64,000 nt of DNA. Source: Candidatus Nomurabacteria bacterium (lineage in GTDB: Bacteria > Patescibacteriota > Saccharimonadia > Saccharimonadales > UBA7683). Numbering within the stretch: the first letter of the stretch is position 1; each line of letters begins with the position of its first letter. The stretch is from NCBI GenBank assembly GCA_020631865.1, contig JACKGS010000004.1, forward strand, positions 1 to 64,000. The letters are read 5' to 3'. The position numbers and the translations under genes were made by a program. The notes beneath the pieces are model-generated. The model was not told the DNA's origin and made no database searches. It worked only from the letters and a program-made list of their open reading frames with translations. Shown in pieces: positions 35,441-43,879 of this stretch.

Positions 35441-36127
35441 ATGTATTCTAATCCAATTGAAGCTATTGTTTCGTATCTGACACCACAGCAGTGTCACATC
35501 TGTAAAAGTGATGATGAGATGCTGTGTAGAGAATGTATCGACAAACATTTTTCTGAACATGACTCACGTTGTTATAAATGCAACAAACTTACAAAACAAT
35601 CACTAGTTTGCCAAAATTGTCGTTCTGGATCTGGACTTCGCCGCGTGTGGTGGATTGACAATTATAATGGTGCCCTAAAAGAGCTGATTCATACAATGAA
35701 ATTTGAGCGCAGACGCGCTTACGCGAGAAAGTTCGGTGCACTTTTGAATGACACACTCCCCTACATGCCATTAGATACCATCGTAGTGCCTATTCCAACG
35801 GCTAGTTCGCGCATAAGAAGGCGTGGATTTGATCAAGCATCACTAATCGCAGATAGTTTTGCTGATATTCGTGGTCTTAACACACAGAAGTTACTAGAGC
35901 GTACAACCGAGGTGGATCAAATTGGTAAAACTCGTAAACAACGACTACTTCAAATGGAAGGAAGCTTAAAAGTATCTAATAGTAAGTGTCTTCAAGGAGC
36001 CTCTTGCTTATTGATAGATGACGTTATTACTACTGGTGCAACAGCTGAGGTTGCAGCCAGAATGTTACGTGAGTGTGGTGCAAAACATATTGATGCAGCC
36101 GTGGTTGCACGACATCTGTTGGAGTGA
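35441..36127 (+). CDS. comF: ComF-family phosphoribosyltransferase-like protein
   Basis: A 228-residue protein from the ATG at 35441 (the frame opens earlier at a TTG). The N-terminal double zinc ribbon has CHICKSDDEMLCREC and CYKCNKLTKQSLVCQNC. The phosphoribosyltransferase core follows with the PRPP motif CLLIDDVITTGATAEVA. ComF proteins support DNA uptake; the biochemical substrate is not settled. A start at 35441 removes 14 residues of poor fit. Confidence 0.92.
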   Translation: MYSNPIEAIVSYLTPQQCHICKSDDEMLCRECIDKHFSEHDSRCYKCNKLTKQSLVCQNCRSGSGLRRVWWIDNYNGALKELIHTMKFERRRAYARKFGALLNDTLPYMPLDTIVVPIPTASSRIRRRGFDQASLIADSFADIRGLNTQKLLERTTEVDQIGKTRKQRLLQMEGSLKVSNSKCLQGASCLLIDDVITTGATAEVAARMLRECGAKHIDAAVVARHLLE

Positions 36128-36157
36128 GTAATAATCTGCTATAATATGATTTGATAC

Positions 36158-36247
<90 letters not shown>

Positions 36248-36256
36248 GAAATGAAT

Positions 36257-36285
36257 AATCCCGAGTATTGTACTCGGGATTTTGA
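36257..36285 (+). terminator. Terminator of tRNA-Ser(UGA)
   Basis: Stem AATCCCGAGTA (36257-36267) / TACTCGGGATT (36271-36281) with a three-base loop, followed by TTG; rho-independent type. Confidence 0.85.
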
Positions 36286-36397
36286 TAACAGTAGCATTAA
36301 TTTTAGAGGCATTGTCCACATTTACTTGATTGATTTGTGCTTTGGGTGGTGATAGGCTCCAAAACATATACGTGGCAAGTATGTTAATGTGTAGCCA

Positions 36398-37009
36398 ATG
36401 TCACACAGAAGAATTTCTAAAGAAGAGCTAGTTTGTCGTATCCAGCAGATGGAACCACTCGGTACTAAGCCTGTGTTTGTTGCAATATCAGGATTTGGTG
36501 GCTCGGGTAAATCAACACTTGCTAACTTTGCTGTGGAGAAGCTTGAATCAGCAAGTATCATACCGATTGATGATTTTATCATTGGCGAACGGACACAACG
36601 TTCAACAGATTGATCTACGCTTGATAGATTACGACTACAAAATGAGATTCTTCAGCGTGCAGTCACTGGGAAGACTTTACGATACCAGCAATATCATTCA
36701 GGAGAATGGATCAGTGGTGTTGGTGGCGCGTGGCGCGAGCTCTCTATCGGCGAGATTGTTGTCATCGAAGGCTGTGGAGTCATTCATCCTAATCTCATGC
36801 CCTTCTACGATTACTCTGTATGGATAGATTGTCCGCAAGATATAGCGCTTGTTTCTGCAAAAAAGCGAGACGTAAATGAGGTTGAATTGTTTGGAGATGA
36901 TGACACTTCCCTACTTTGGGATACAGTTTGGGGTCCAAATGATTCTGATTACTTTGAACAGTTTCGCCCGGATCTATTGGCTACTGTACTTGTTGAGCCA
37001 CAGTTTTAA
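36398..37009 (+). pseudogene. P-loop nucleoside/uridine kinase-like gene interrupted by in-frame TGA
   Basis: From the ATG at 36398 the first 71 codons give VAISGFGGSGKSTLANFAVE (P-loop GGSGKST) and IIPIDDFIIGERTQRSTD, then TGA at 36611-36613. Reading on in the same frame gives STLDRLRLQNEILQRAV, EIVVIEGCGVIHPNLMPF and SVWIDCPQDIALVSAKKRD, a normal kinase continuation to the stop at 37009 (204 codons). A single TGG-to-TGA change (Trp) is the simplest cause. TGA elsewhere here is a stop, so this is a nonsense pseudogene unless readthrough occurs. Confidence 0.78.
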
Positions 37010-37011
37010 GA

Positions 37012-37932
37012 CTAATTACGTTTTTTGAGAAAGTAATAACTAAGTGCGCCCGCTGAGAGTATGCTGGCAGCCACTATCAGCCAAAACATGTGTGGAGCAG
37101 ACTCATTGCCCGGTAAGTCGACATTCATGCCGTACAAGCCAGCTAACGCGGTTGGAATAGTGAGCGCCAGGGTGATAACCGTAAGTAGGCGAATAGTTTC
37201 ATTTAAGCGTGTATCCATAACAGCCCGATAACTATCGCGTACATTGGTGATTGTTCGCAGTAAGCTTTTACATCTTGCGATCACCTGCTCTAGATCAACA
37301 GAAAGGTCTTCAACTAAATCTTTATCATCCTCGTACAGTGTAAGTAACTTTCCGTTAAGCAGTTTTTCCAACGCAGTGTTTGCTGGAATGAGGGCATCGA
37401 GGTAATCATTCAACTTACGCTCGTACTCAACCAGGGTGGCTATGTCTTTTGGGTTCAAGTTGGTGACGTTTCCGGTAAGGGCGCGCATCTGACGATTAAT
37501 AGATGCTACTCTAGATTGATACTGTCTGGCGACAGCCTCCATCATTAGCATAAATAACTTAGTTTGTTGTGTGGTCGGTGCAGAAATTTTATCAATAAAT
37601 GGCTGCCAGAGACGACCAAGTGAATCTCGGCTAACCGTTACAAGATACTTACTGCTCAGGGCAAATAAGATTGGCGTGGTGAAATCATTAAAATCATCAT
37701 CAGTATCTGGGAGGCGTGTAATGTAGTAGATCCACTCACCTTCTGCCTCAATACGTGGAACCTCGTGCGGATCAATGGCATCATGTAGTATATCGGTATC
37801 TAACCCAAGCTTAACCAATGCTTTAATCTCTTCTTCAGAAGGCCTTTCTACTCGGATCCAGCTACCTGCTTGCAGCTGCTCACTCTTGGTTATTTTTGGT
37901 TGATGGCTTGTTGCACGAAGATATGAAATCAT
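37012..37932 (-). CDS. corA: CorA-like magnesium/divalent cation channel
   Basis: A 306-residue protein: large cytoplasmic alpha/beta region, long coiled helix (about 195-240), and two C-terminal membrane helices bearing the YGMNV signature loop (LAGLYGMNVDLPG, about residue 272). The tail is Lys/Arg-rich. The frame starts at a TTG (37944), but GAGG stands nine bases before the ATG at 37932, so that start is preferred. It moves Mg2+ (or Co2+/Ni2+) across the membrane. Confidence 0.92.
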   Translation of the reverse strand: MISYLRATSHQPKITKSEQLQAGSWIRVERPSEEEIKALVKLGLDTDILHDAIDPHEVPRIEAEGEWIYYITRLPDTDDDFNDFTTPILFALSSKYLVTVSRDSLGRLWQPFIDKISAPTTQQTKLFMLMMEAVARQYQSRVASINRQMRALTGNVTNLNPKDIATLVEYERKLNDYLDALIPANTALEKLLNGKLLTLYEDDKDLVEDLSVDLEQVIARCKSLLRTITNVRDSYRAVMDTRLNETIRLLTVITLALTIPTALAGLYGMNVDLPGNESAPHMFWLIVAASILSAGALSYYFLKKRN

Positions 37933-38211
37933 CCCACACCTCAATTCTGGCGCTACCTAAAGTACCATTAAACACTATATATCTACATAATAACATAAAT
38001 TTGTAAAAATAACAAGAGCGGGCTCAGCTGTAGTTAGATATCGTTGCGGTATTCAAAAAATATCTGAAATACTCCCCGAGAACAAGCCTGCATCAGATTG
38101 CACGGAGACCGATATTCTTTGTTTACCACTGTTGACAGCCCCCTTGATCTGGTTAAGGAATTAGAGCCTGTTATTCCCGGGGTTATTCTAGCGTCGTGGT
38201 ATAATATAACT

Positions 38212-38502
38212 ATGAGTATGTGGAGAGATTTATACAATATCTATCAAGAAGTTCAGGAGGCCACTCCTGCTACTGCAAAAAATAACGCTATCAAAGGACA
38301 CCCCTCCTCAAAACCTGTTTCGACACAGACGATGTATGTTTTTGCATACTTAGATAACGGTAAAGGGAAAACAGTTCGTGATATTCCCTTGCAAGATAGG
38401 TTGAGCTACCTAGATATGCGACAGGCCCACTTAGAGCATCGCTTGGCGGAGCTAGAGGCTAAGTTTGAAGAGCTGAACGACCTCTTGGAAGAAGATAGCT
38501 AA
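38212..38502 (+). CDS. Small coiled-coil protein of unknown function
   Basis: A 96-residue protein: MSMWRDLYNIYQEVQEATPA, a middle strand region with GKGKTVRDIPLQDRL, then a helical Leu/Glu repeat (AHLEHRLAELEAKFEELNDL, about 73-92). The longer open frame from 38098 is rejected because TATAAT (38200-38205) ends six bases before this ATG. No family recognised. Confidence 0.7.
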   Translation: MSMWRDLYNIYQEVQEATPATAKNNAIKGHPSSKPVSTQTMYVFAYLDNGKGKTVRDIPLQDRLSYLDMRQAHLEHRLAELEAKFEELNDLLEEDS

Positions 38503-38586
38503 TCACTTTTTTTCACATTCCACGCCTACTAGTTTTGCAATCGAATACTAGTTTCTGACAATTTATAATACTGTATAGTTGATATT

Positions 38587-39018
38587 ATGATTGATTCGAT
38601 ATTTACTAAAATTATTAACGGCGAGCTCCCCTGCTACAAAGTTTACGAAGATGATTTAACACTGGCCTTTTTAGATATCCACCCTGTTCAGCCAGGTCAT
38701 ATTCTAGTTATACCAAAACAACAAATAGAGTTTGTCTGGGACTTGCCAGATGATTTATACCAAGCAGTTATGAGCACTTCAAAAAAGATGGCAATCAAAA
38801 TGAGATCTACATTACCGCAAAAATACGTCCACGAACGTATAGTTGGCCTAGATGTTCCACATGCACACGTACAGTTAATCCCTTTTGATACAGTTGCAGA
38901 GCTGATGGTTCAACAAGATATGAATTCACCTATTGACCATGATAAGTTATCGAAAGTACATAAAATACTTACACTGCAGCCTTCTGACAGTTGGACTACA
39001 GCAATAGCACATACTTGA
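38587..39018 (+). CDS. HIT-family nucleotide hydrolase/transferase
   Basis: A 143-residue HIT protein: IFTKIINGELPCYKVYEDDL, HPVQPGHILVIPKQ and the active-site segment VPHAHVQLIPF. Usual HIT hydrolases read HxHxHxx; here the third His is Gln, as in the HPHxQ motif of galactose-1-phosphate uridylyltransferases. The middle, nucleophilic His is kept. TATAGT (38574-38579) is seven bases before the ATG. Substrate unknown; probably a nucleoside phosphoramidate or dinucleotide. Confidence 0.9.
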   Translation: MIDSIFTKIINGELPCYKVYEDDLTLAFLDIHPVQPGHILVIPKQQIEFVWDLPDDLYQAVMSTSKKMAIKMRSTLPQKYVHERIVGLDVPHAHVQLIPFDTVAELMVQQDMNSPIDHDKLSKVHKILTLQPSDSWTTAIAHT

Positions 39019-39170
39019 AAATACACATCGGGTGGGTATTGCGCTCTACGGGTATCGCTAGGTGGTTTGTTAGGTCAGTGTTCGCTGTCATATATGCGGT
39101 GCTACCGATATGTCAGTAGATTAGTTGTTTCATATACCGATAACAACACATGATAGCTGAATGACTGGTG

Positions 39171-41747
39171 CTACAGATGTTTCAGTTGGTGTTTTAGGTG
39201 TTCTGCTTGATTTAATTTAAGTTTAAGAATTTCACGGCTTTCAGCAACCAGGGCTACCGGTGCGTTCTTTATATAACCTTCATTAGCTAGTCTGTGCTCA
39301 AGGGCCGAGGCCTCATTTGCCACTACTTCAAGTTTCTTTTTGAGCGTATCGGCGTAGAGTTTTATTTGTTCTTCATCTAAATCTAACCAGGCATGCTCGT
39401 GAGTAGAAGTTAACCTGAGTCCGGACTCTTCGTCAGCTGTCTGAATATACCCTACTCTGCCCATCCTTCGGATAATTTCATCATTCTCTAGTATTAACTG
39501 ACTACTGTTAGTAAGTAGCGCAATATTTTTTGAGCCAATTATTCCAAGTACTTCCCTTGTCTCGGTGATTATTAATTGTAGTTGTTCAAATGAGTTGGCT
39601 TGATCTGAATCGTAATCTGCGTGTCTTGGCCATGTAGAAGAAATAAGTAGGCCTTGATTTTTCGGATGCCAATCAAGTGTTTGCCAGATTGTTTCAGTTA
39701 CAAATGGTGCAAATGGATGGGCGATTTTTAAACAAGTTTCAAGCACCCAGAGCATCATAGAGCTGTTCTGCTGGCCTTTTGATGCTTCAATGTACCAATC
39801 GGCAACTTTATCCCAAATAGTGTGATACACGGCTTCATATGCCTCAGCAAAGCGATATTCTTCTAGCATTGTGGCTACATTGTTGGTGGTTGCATTAAGT
39901 TCTCTGATAATCCAATGGTCGGCTGCGGTTATGGGGCTTGGGGCTTGGTTATTGGTTGCTGGGAAGGAATCTGAACTACTGACTGAGACCTGGTTTTCAA
40001 TGTATCTGGCAATGTTCCATAGTTTGTTGCAGAAATTTCTGCCGGCAATAACCTTGTCTTTGCCAAAGGCTTGGTTTTGCCCTGCGGATCTTGAGGCCAT
40101 CAAGCCTAGTCGTAGAGCATCTGAGCCATATTCTTCAATAATACCTTGAGGATTTAAAACGTTGCCTTTGCTTTTACTCATTTTCTGACCGTCTTCTGCA
40201 AGTATCAACCCATGTAAATAAACGTCTTTAAATGGAATCGTTTGTTCTCGATACAAGCTCATCATTATCATTCTAGAAACCCATTGGAATATAATGTCTC
40301 CTCCGGTTTCCATAACGTTGTTTGGGAAGAACTCTTCGAGCTCTTTGCTGTCATGATATTTGGTTACAATATATGGCCACTGGGCACTCGAGAACCAGGT
40401 GTCAAAGGTATCTTGATCACGTTGATATTTTTTACCATCGACCTCAATCACCTGCTTTTTCACACGCTCATCAAAAATCCAATCAGATTCATCATCAATG
40501 TTTTGAAATGCTGGAATTGGTATTCCCCAAGGAATTTGTCTTGAGATATTCCAGTCTCTCAAGTTTTTCAGGTAATTTACTAATACCCTACCCTTGTTTT
40601 CAGGGATAAATTTTATTTCACCTTCTTCAATTTTTTCTATAGCCTGCTTGGCTAGTGATTCAACTTTAATAAACCACTGATCTTTTAAGAGGGGTTGTAT
40701 AACCGTTCCGCATTTATAGCAATGACCAACACTGTGCTGATGGTCTTTCACTTCTGTTAATAGCTTTAATTCTTCTAAATCATCTAGTATAGATTGACGA
40801 GCTTCTAGAACATCAAGACCCCTGTATTTTTCTGGAGCATTTTCATTCATCTTGCCATCGAATCCGATAACGTTCAGGCGTGGTAGATCGGGGTGTCTTT
40901 CAACCACCTCAAAGTCGTTGGGGTCATGAGCGGGTGTGATCTTTACTGCACCGGTACCAAACTCCATATCAACCATCTCATCTGCAATTATTGGAATATA
41001 CCGATCTGTTAGAGGCAATGAGATTTCCTTGCCTACTAAATGTTTGTAGCGTTCATCCTTGGGGTTAACCGCAACGGCTACATCACCCACCATGGTCTCG
41101 GGTCTGGTGGTGGCAATTTCTATCACATCACTACCATCGGCTAGCGGGAATATAATTGTCCAAAGGTGTGATTTCTCGTCTTTATAAACAACCTCAATGT
41201 CGGCAAAGCTGGTATCGTGTTTTGTGCAGTAGTTTACAATTCTCTCACCTCTGTATATCAAGCCATCGTCCCACATTTTTTTGAAGGTGTCATAGGCAAT
41301 ATCTACAACTGAATCATCTAATGTGAAGACTAGCTTGCTCCAGTCACAGCTAAGCCCCATTTCTTTGAGCTGGACCTCCATTAATCCCCTATTTTGAGCT
41401 ACAAAGTCCCATGTTTGTTGATAGAGCTCCTCACGATTAAAGTCAAACCTGCTCTTCCCTTGTTTTTCCAGATGCTTCTCATAAACTACCCAGGTTTCAA
41501 AGCCGGCGTGATCTGCGCCAGGAATATAAATTGTTCTATCCCCTTTCATCCGGTGATATCTAATTAGAATATCTTGAACCACAAACATGGCGTGGCCAGT
41601 GTGTAAACTGGCGTTAGCGTTGGGGGGTGGCATGATTATGCTGTATGGTTCACCATCACCAGATGGCTTAAATGCCCCACTGGTCTCCCATAACTGGTAG
41701 ATGTTTGGCTCGTATGCTTTTGGCTCGTAAGTTTTAGATAGCTTCAT
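39171..41747 (-). CDS. valS: Valyl-tRNA synthetase
   Basis: An 858-residue class I synthetase: HIGH-type motif ASLHTGHAMFV (about residues 47-57), editing domain with TTRPETMVGDVAVAV, KMSKS motif GQKMSKSKGNVL, C-terminal anticodon domain and a Leu/Lys/Glu coiled-coil arm typical of ValRS. It charges tRNA-Val in the cytoplasm. No T-box features were seen in the upstream region. Confidence 0.97.
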   Translation of the reverse strand: MKLSKTYEPKAYEPNIYQLWETSGAFKPSGDGEPYSIIMPPPNANASLHTGHAMFVVQDILIRYHRMKGDRTIYIPGADHAGFETWVVYEKHLEKQGKSRFDFNREELYQQTWDFVAQNRGLMEVQLKEMGLSCDWSKLVFTLDDSVVDIAYDTFKKMWDDGLIYRGERIVNYCTKHDTSFADIEVVYKDEKSHLWTIIFPLADGSDVIEIATTRPETMVGDVAVAVNPKDERYKHLVGKEISLPLTDRYIPIIADEMVDMEFGTGAVKITPAHDPNDFEVVERHPDLPRLNVIGFDGKMNENAPEKYRGLDVLEARQSILDDLEELKLLTEVKDHQHSVGHCYKCGTVIQPLLKDQWFIKVESLAKQAIEKIEEGEIKFIPENKGRVLVNYLKNLRDWNISRQIPWGIPIPAFQNIDDESDWIFDERVKKQVIEVDGKKYQRDQDTFDTWFSSAQWPYIVTKYHDSKELEEFFPNNVMETGGDIIFQWVSRMIMMSLYREQTIPFKDVYLHGLILAEDGQKMSKSKGNVLNPQGIIEEYGSDALRLGLMASRSAGQNQAFGKDKVIAGRNFCNKLWNIARYIENQVSVSSSDSFPATNNQAPSPITAADHWIIRELNATTNNVATMLEEYRFAEAYEAVYHTIWDKVADWYIEASKGQQNSSMMLWVLETCLKIAHPFAPFVTETIWQTLDWHPKNQGLLISSTWPRHADYDSDQANSFEQLQLIITETREVLGIIGSKNIALLTNSSQLILENDEIIRRMGRVGYIQTADEESGLRLTSTHEHAWLDLDEEQIKLYADTLKKKLEVVANEASALEHRLANEGYIKNAPVALVAESREILKLKLNQAEHLKHQLKHL

Positions 41748-42029
41748 ATATTTCTTTCATTATCTTGTTGTAAATACTTATAATTGATTGTTGATTTTAT
41801 GATAACGACATCTATTTGCGTTCATGTGAAACAAAGGTTGTAATAACTATAGGCACCAAGGCACAGAACTTCTGGAAGTCCCAAGATGAAGTAGATTATA
41901 TTCTGCACACATGTCTATATCATTGTAACAATTCTGTACCCCTATAACAACATGGCGCAGTCTAGGAAATTGGTATGTCGTTAGGGCATTGATCACCAAA
42001 GAATAGTCCGCACGAACCTTAAGGATAGC
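41748..42029. other. Gap upstream of valS, no gene recognised
   Basis: Leader region of valS and neighbouring sequence. A minus-strand frame in 41847-42098 ends in CCL, contains no motif I recognise and starts inside the repeat. I found no convincing gene, tRNA or T-box here. Confidence 0.5.
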
Positions 42030-42185
42030 TTGTGACATAAGACATAAGACATAAGACATATGACACAGGACGCATTTAATATTCGCATTAACAAACATTA
42101 AATGAAAGAAGGAATAAGAAATATGGAATATGGAACATGGGTTTTACGATAAAGCTATGTTAAATATCAAATGAAAAATGCGAAA
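42030..42185 (-). repeat. AT-rich modular repeat, copy 7 (inverted)
   Basis: Read on the minus strand it has the same order as the plus-strand copies: CATTTTTCATTTGATATTTA, a weak stem, CCATGTTCCATATTCCATAT, and tandem CTTATGT units at the end (CATAAGA words on plus, 42037-42062). Located just beyond the tsaD stop. Confidence 0.75.
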
Positions 42186-42195
42186 CTCTAACAAA

Positions 42196-43254
42196 CTACA
42201 AGGGCCAGCTAGGCTTGATTTCAAGGGTTCGAGGATCAACCGGATCCTCAGATAGTGATTGATAATATGCGCGAGCGCCGATCATGGCTGCGTTGTCGGT
42301 GCAGAGAATTTGTGGGGCGTACTCAATTGCTAGCGGAAGTTTACTTGAAAGAGCGCTACGCAAAGGTAGGGATGCGGCAACTCCACCTCCTAAGATAAAT
42401 GTTTTCGGCTGGAATTCTTCAAAAGCTAATTTTGTTTTTGAAACCAGATAGTTTATTGCAGTTTTTTCAAAACTTGCAGAAAAATCAGCCTTCTGAGCAT
42501 CAGAGAGTAGGGGAGAGAGCTCAAAAGAAGGAAAGTCGTGTGTTTTACCGCATTCTTTCTGAACAGCCCTTAAAAGTGCCGTTTTTAGGCCAGAAAATGA
42601 AAATCCATATTTTTCAGCTACTTTAGGTGTTGGTAGCTGGTATCTCGATGAGTCGCCAGATCTAGCGAGCTTCGAAATGCTAATACCACCAGGGTAGGGT
42701 AGTCCTAAGACTTTAGCTACCTTATCAAACGCTTCACCAACGGCGTCGTCTGATGTTCTGCCAATTACACTCCAATCTGTGTGAGATAAGCCAAGCATTA
42801 GCTGAGTATGACCACCACTAACTATTAGTGCTAAAACAGGGAATTTTGGTACTGATTTCGGGTATGGCGATGGGTAGGCTGGTCCTTCGGTGATCCAGTT
42901 AGCATACACATGGCCAAGAATATGATGGACAGGATAAAGGGGTTTGTTCATAGACCACGCAAGGGTTCGGGCGGTTAAAGCGCCAATTAATAGAGAGCCT
43001 GAAAGGCCGGGCCCTTGAGTAACAGCGATAGAGTCGATGTTACTCCAGCCAAGACTCGCCTCATCTAGAGCCTGTTTAACTACCGGAATCATCACTTCAA
43101 TGTGGCTTCTGGCCGCGATCTCGGGTACAACTCCACCAAAGGCTTTGTGGATATCTATCTGAGAATTTATTACTAACGAGTGTATTTTACAGCCATTTTC
43201 AACTACAGCTACCGAGGTTTCGTCACAACTGGTTTCTATTGCTAATATCTTCAT
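42196..43254 (-). CDS. tsaD: tRNA N6-threonylcarbamoyladenosine transferase
   Basis: A 352-residue protein starting MKILAIETSCDETSVAVVEN. Metal-binding HHILGHVYAN (HxxxH), LIVSGGHTQL and FILGGGVAASLPLR belong to the Kae1/TsaD actin-like fold. It installs t6A37 on ANN-decoding tRNAs. The frame extends to 43317, but TATACT (43263-43268, minus strand) lies eight bases before the ATG at 43254, giving the start and a probable leaderless mRNA. Confidence 0.96.
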   Translation of the reverse strand: MKILAIETSCDETSVAVVENGCKIHSLVINSQIDIHKAFGGVVPEIAARSHIEVMIPVVKQALDEASLGWSNIDSIAVTQGPGLSGSLLIGALTARTLAWSMNKPLYPVHHILGHVYANWITEGPAYPSPYPKSVPKFPVLALIVSGGHTQLMLGLSHTDWSVIGRTSDDAVGEAFDKVAKVLGLPYPGGISISKLARSGDSSRYQLPTPKVAEKYGFSFSGLKTALLRAVQKECGKTHDFPSFELSPLLSDAQKADFSASFEKTAINYLVSKTKLAFEEFQPKTFILGGGVAASLPLRSALSSKLPLAIEYAPQILCTDNAAMIGARAYYQSLSEDPVDPRTLEIKPSWPL

Positions 43255-43289
43255 ACATCTGTAGTATACAAGATTACGGGTTAAATACA

Positions 43290-43853
43290 GTGAGTTACGA
43301 ACAATACAAATCATCAAGCCAGTCGCTTGTGGAGCAACTAGAAGGCATGCAAGACATATACGTATTTGGCACCAGGAGTGGTGAAGTTACCTTTATGTCA
43401 AAGGGAAAAGATAGTAATGCGTGGGGGAGGGCTAGTTTTGTTAATAATCAACTAAGTGAGATTGTATTTGTTCCAGATACTATTGAAACCTACCGAGGTA
43501 TTGAACTAGAGTGGTATAAGCTCAGTAATATCCCGGAAGAAGGTCTGGTAGCTTATGCCTACAGAGAATATGCATACCGGAGTAGAAATGATGTTGGACA
43601 GGTTGGACCAACTAAGCTAACAGAAGATGAAAGTTATCACAGACTTATAGATGACATATCAACTTTATTAAGAAGTTCTCGTTTTGAGGGCACGGACGAG
43701 GGTACAGAAAAATATATTTCACAGGAGCGTTTTGAAAGACTGCAGAAAGCAAAGTTAATTGCGGGCCGTATTTTATATAGTCTGGGTGGCTATAATGTGC
43801 TGGGGCCAACGTTTCCTATATTCCCAAGACGACACAATAAGAGGCTGGAGTAA
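43290..43853 (+). CDS. Conserved-looking protein of unknown function
   Basis: About 187 residues from a GTG at 43290 (VSYEQYKSSSQSLVEQLEGM). An ATG start at 43239 would overlap the tsaD coding start and its promoter and is less likely. The protein is soluble, with a beta-rich first half (VFGTRSGEVTFMSKGKDSN) and helical second half (RLQKAKLIAGRILYSLGGYN). Its end resembles the end of the protein at 47249-47827 (ASELLALISGYN). No function can be assigned. Confidence 0.62.
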   Translation: MSYEQYKSSSQSLVEQLEGMQDIYVFGTRSGEVTFMSKGKDSNAWGRASFVNNQLSEIVFVPDTIETYRGIELEWYKLSNIPEEGLVAYAYREYAYRSRNDVGQVGPTKLTEDESYHRLIDDISTLLRSSRFEGTDEGTEKYISQERFERLQKAKLIAGRILYSLGGYNVLGPTFPIFPRRHNKRLE

Positions 43854-43879
43854 CTTCAGTAAAGTGATACCATTAATAC

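Noticed and set aside
36398..37009. Genome-wide reassignment of UGA to an amino acid
   Set aside because: Many genes end in TGA inside ATGA overlaps (for example 545, 7158, 21566, 32546), where reading through would destroy the downstream gene structure. One interrupted gene does not support recoding.
38098..38211. N-terminal extension of the 96-residue coiled-coil protein
   Set aside because: A TATAAT box six bases before the internal ATG lies inside this extension, and the extension has no motif.
41748..42029. T-box riboswitch before valS
   Set aside because: No recognisable antiterminator (T-box) sequence or terminator stem was seen near the valS start.
41847..42098. Minus-strand frame upstream of valS
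   Set aside because: Begins inside the AT-rich repeat and has no start signal, motif or neighbour support; treated as non-coding.
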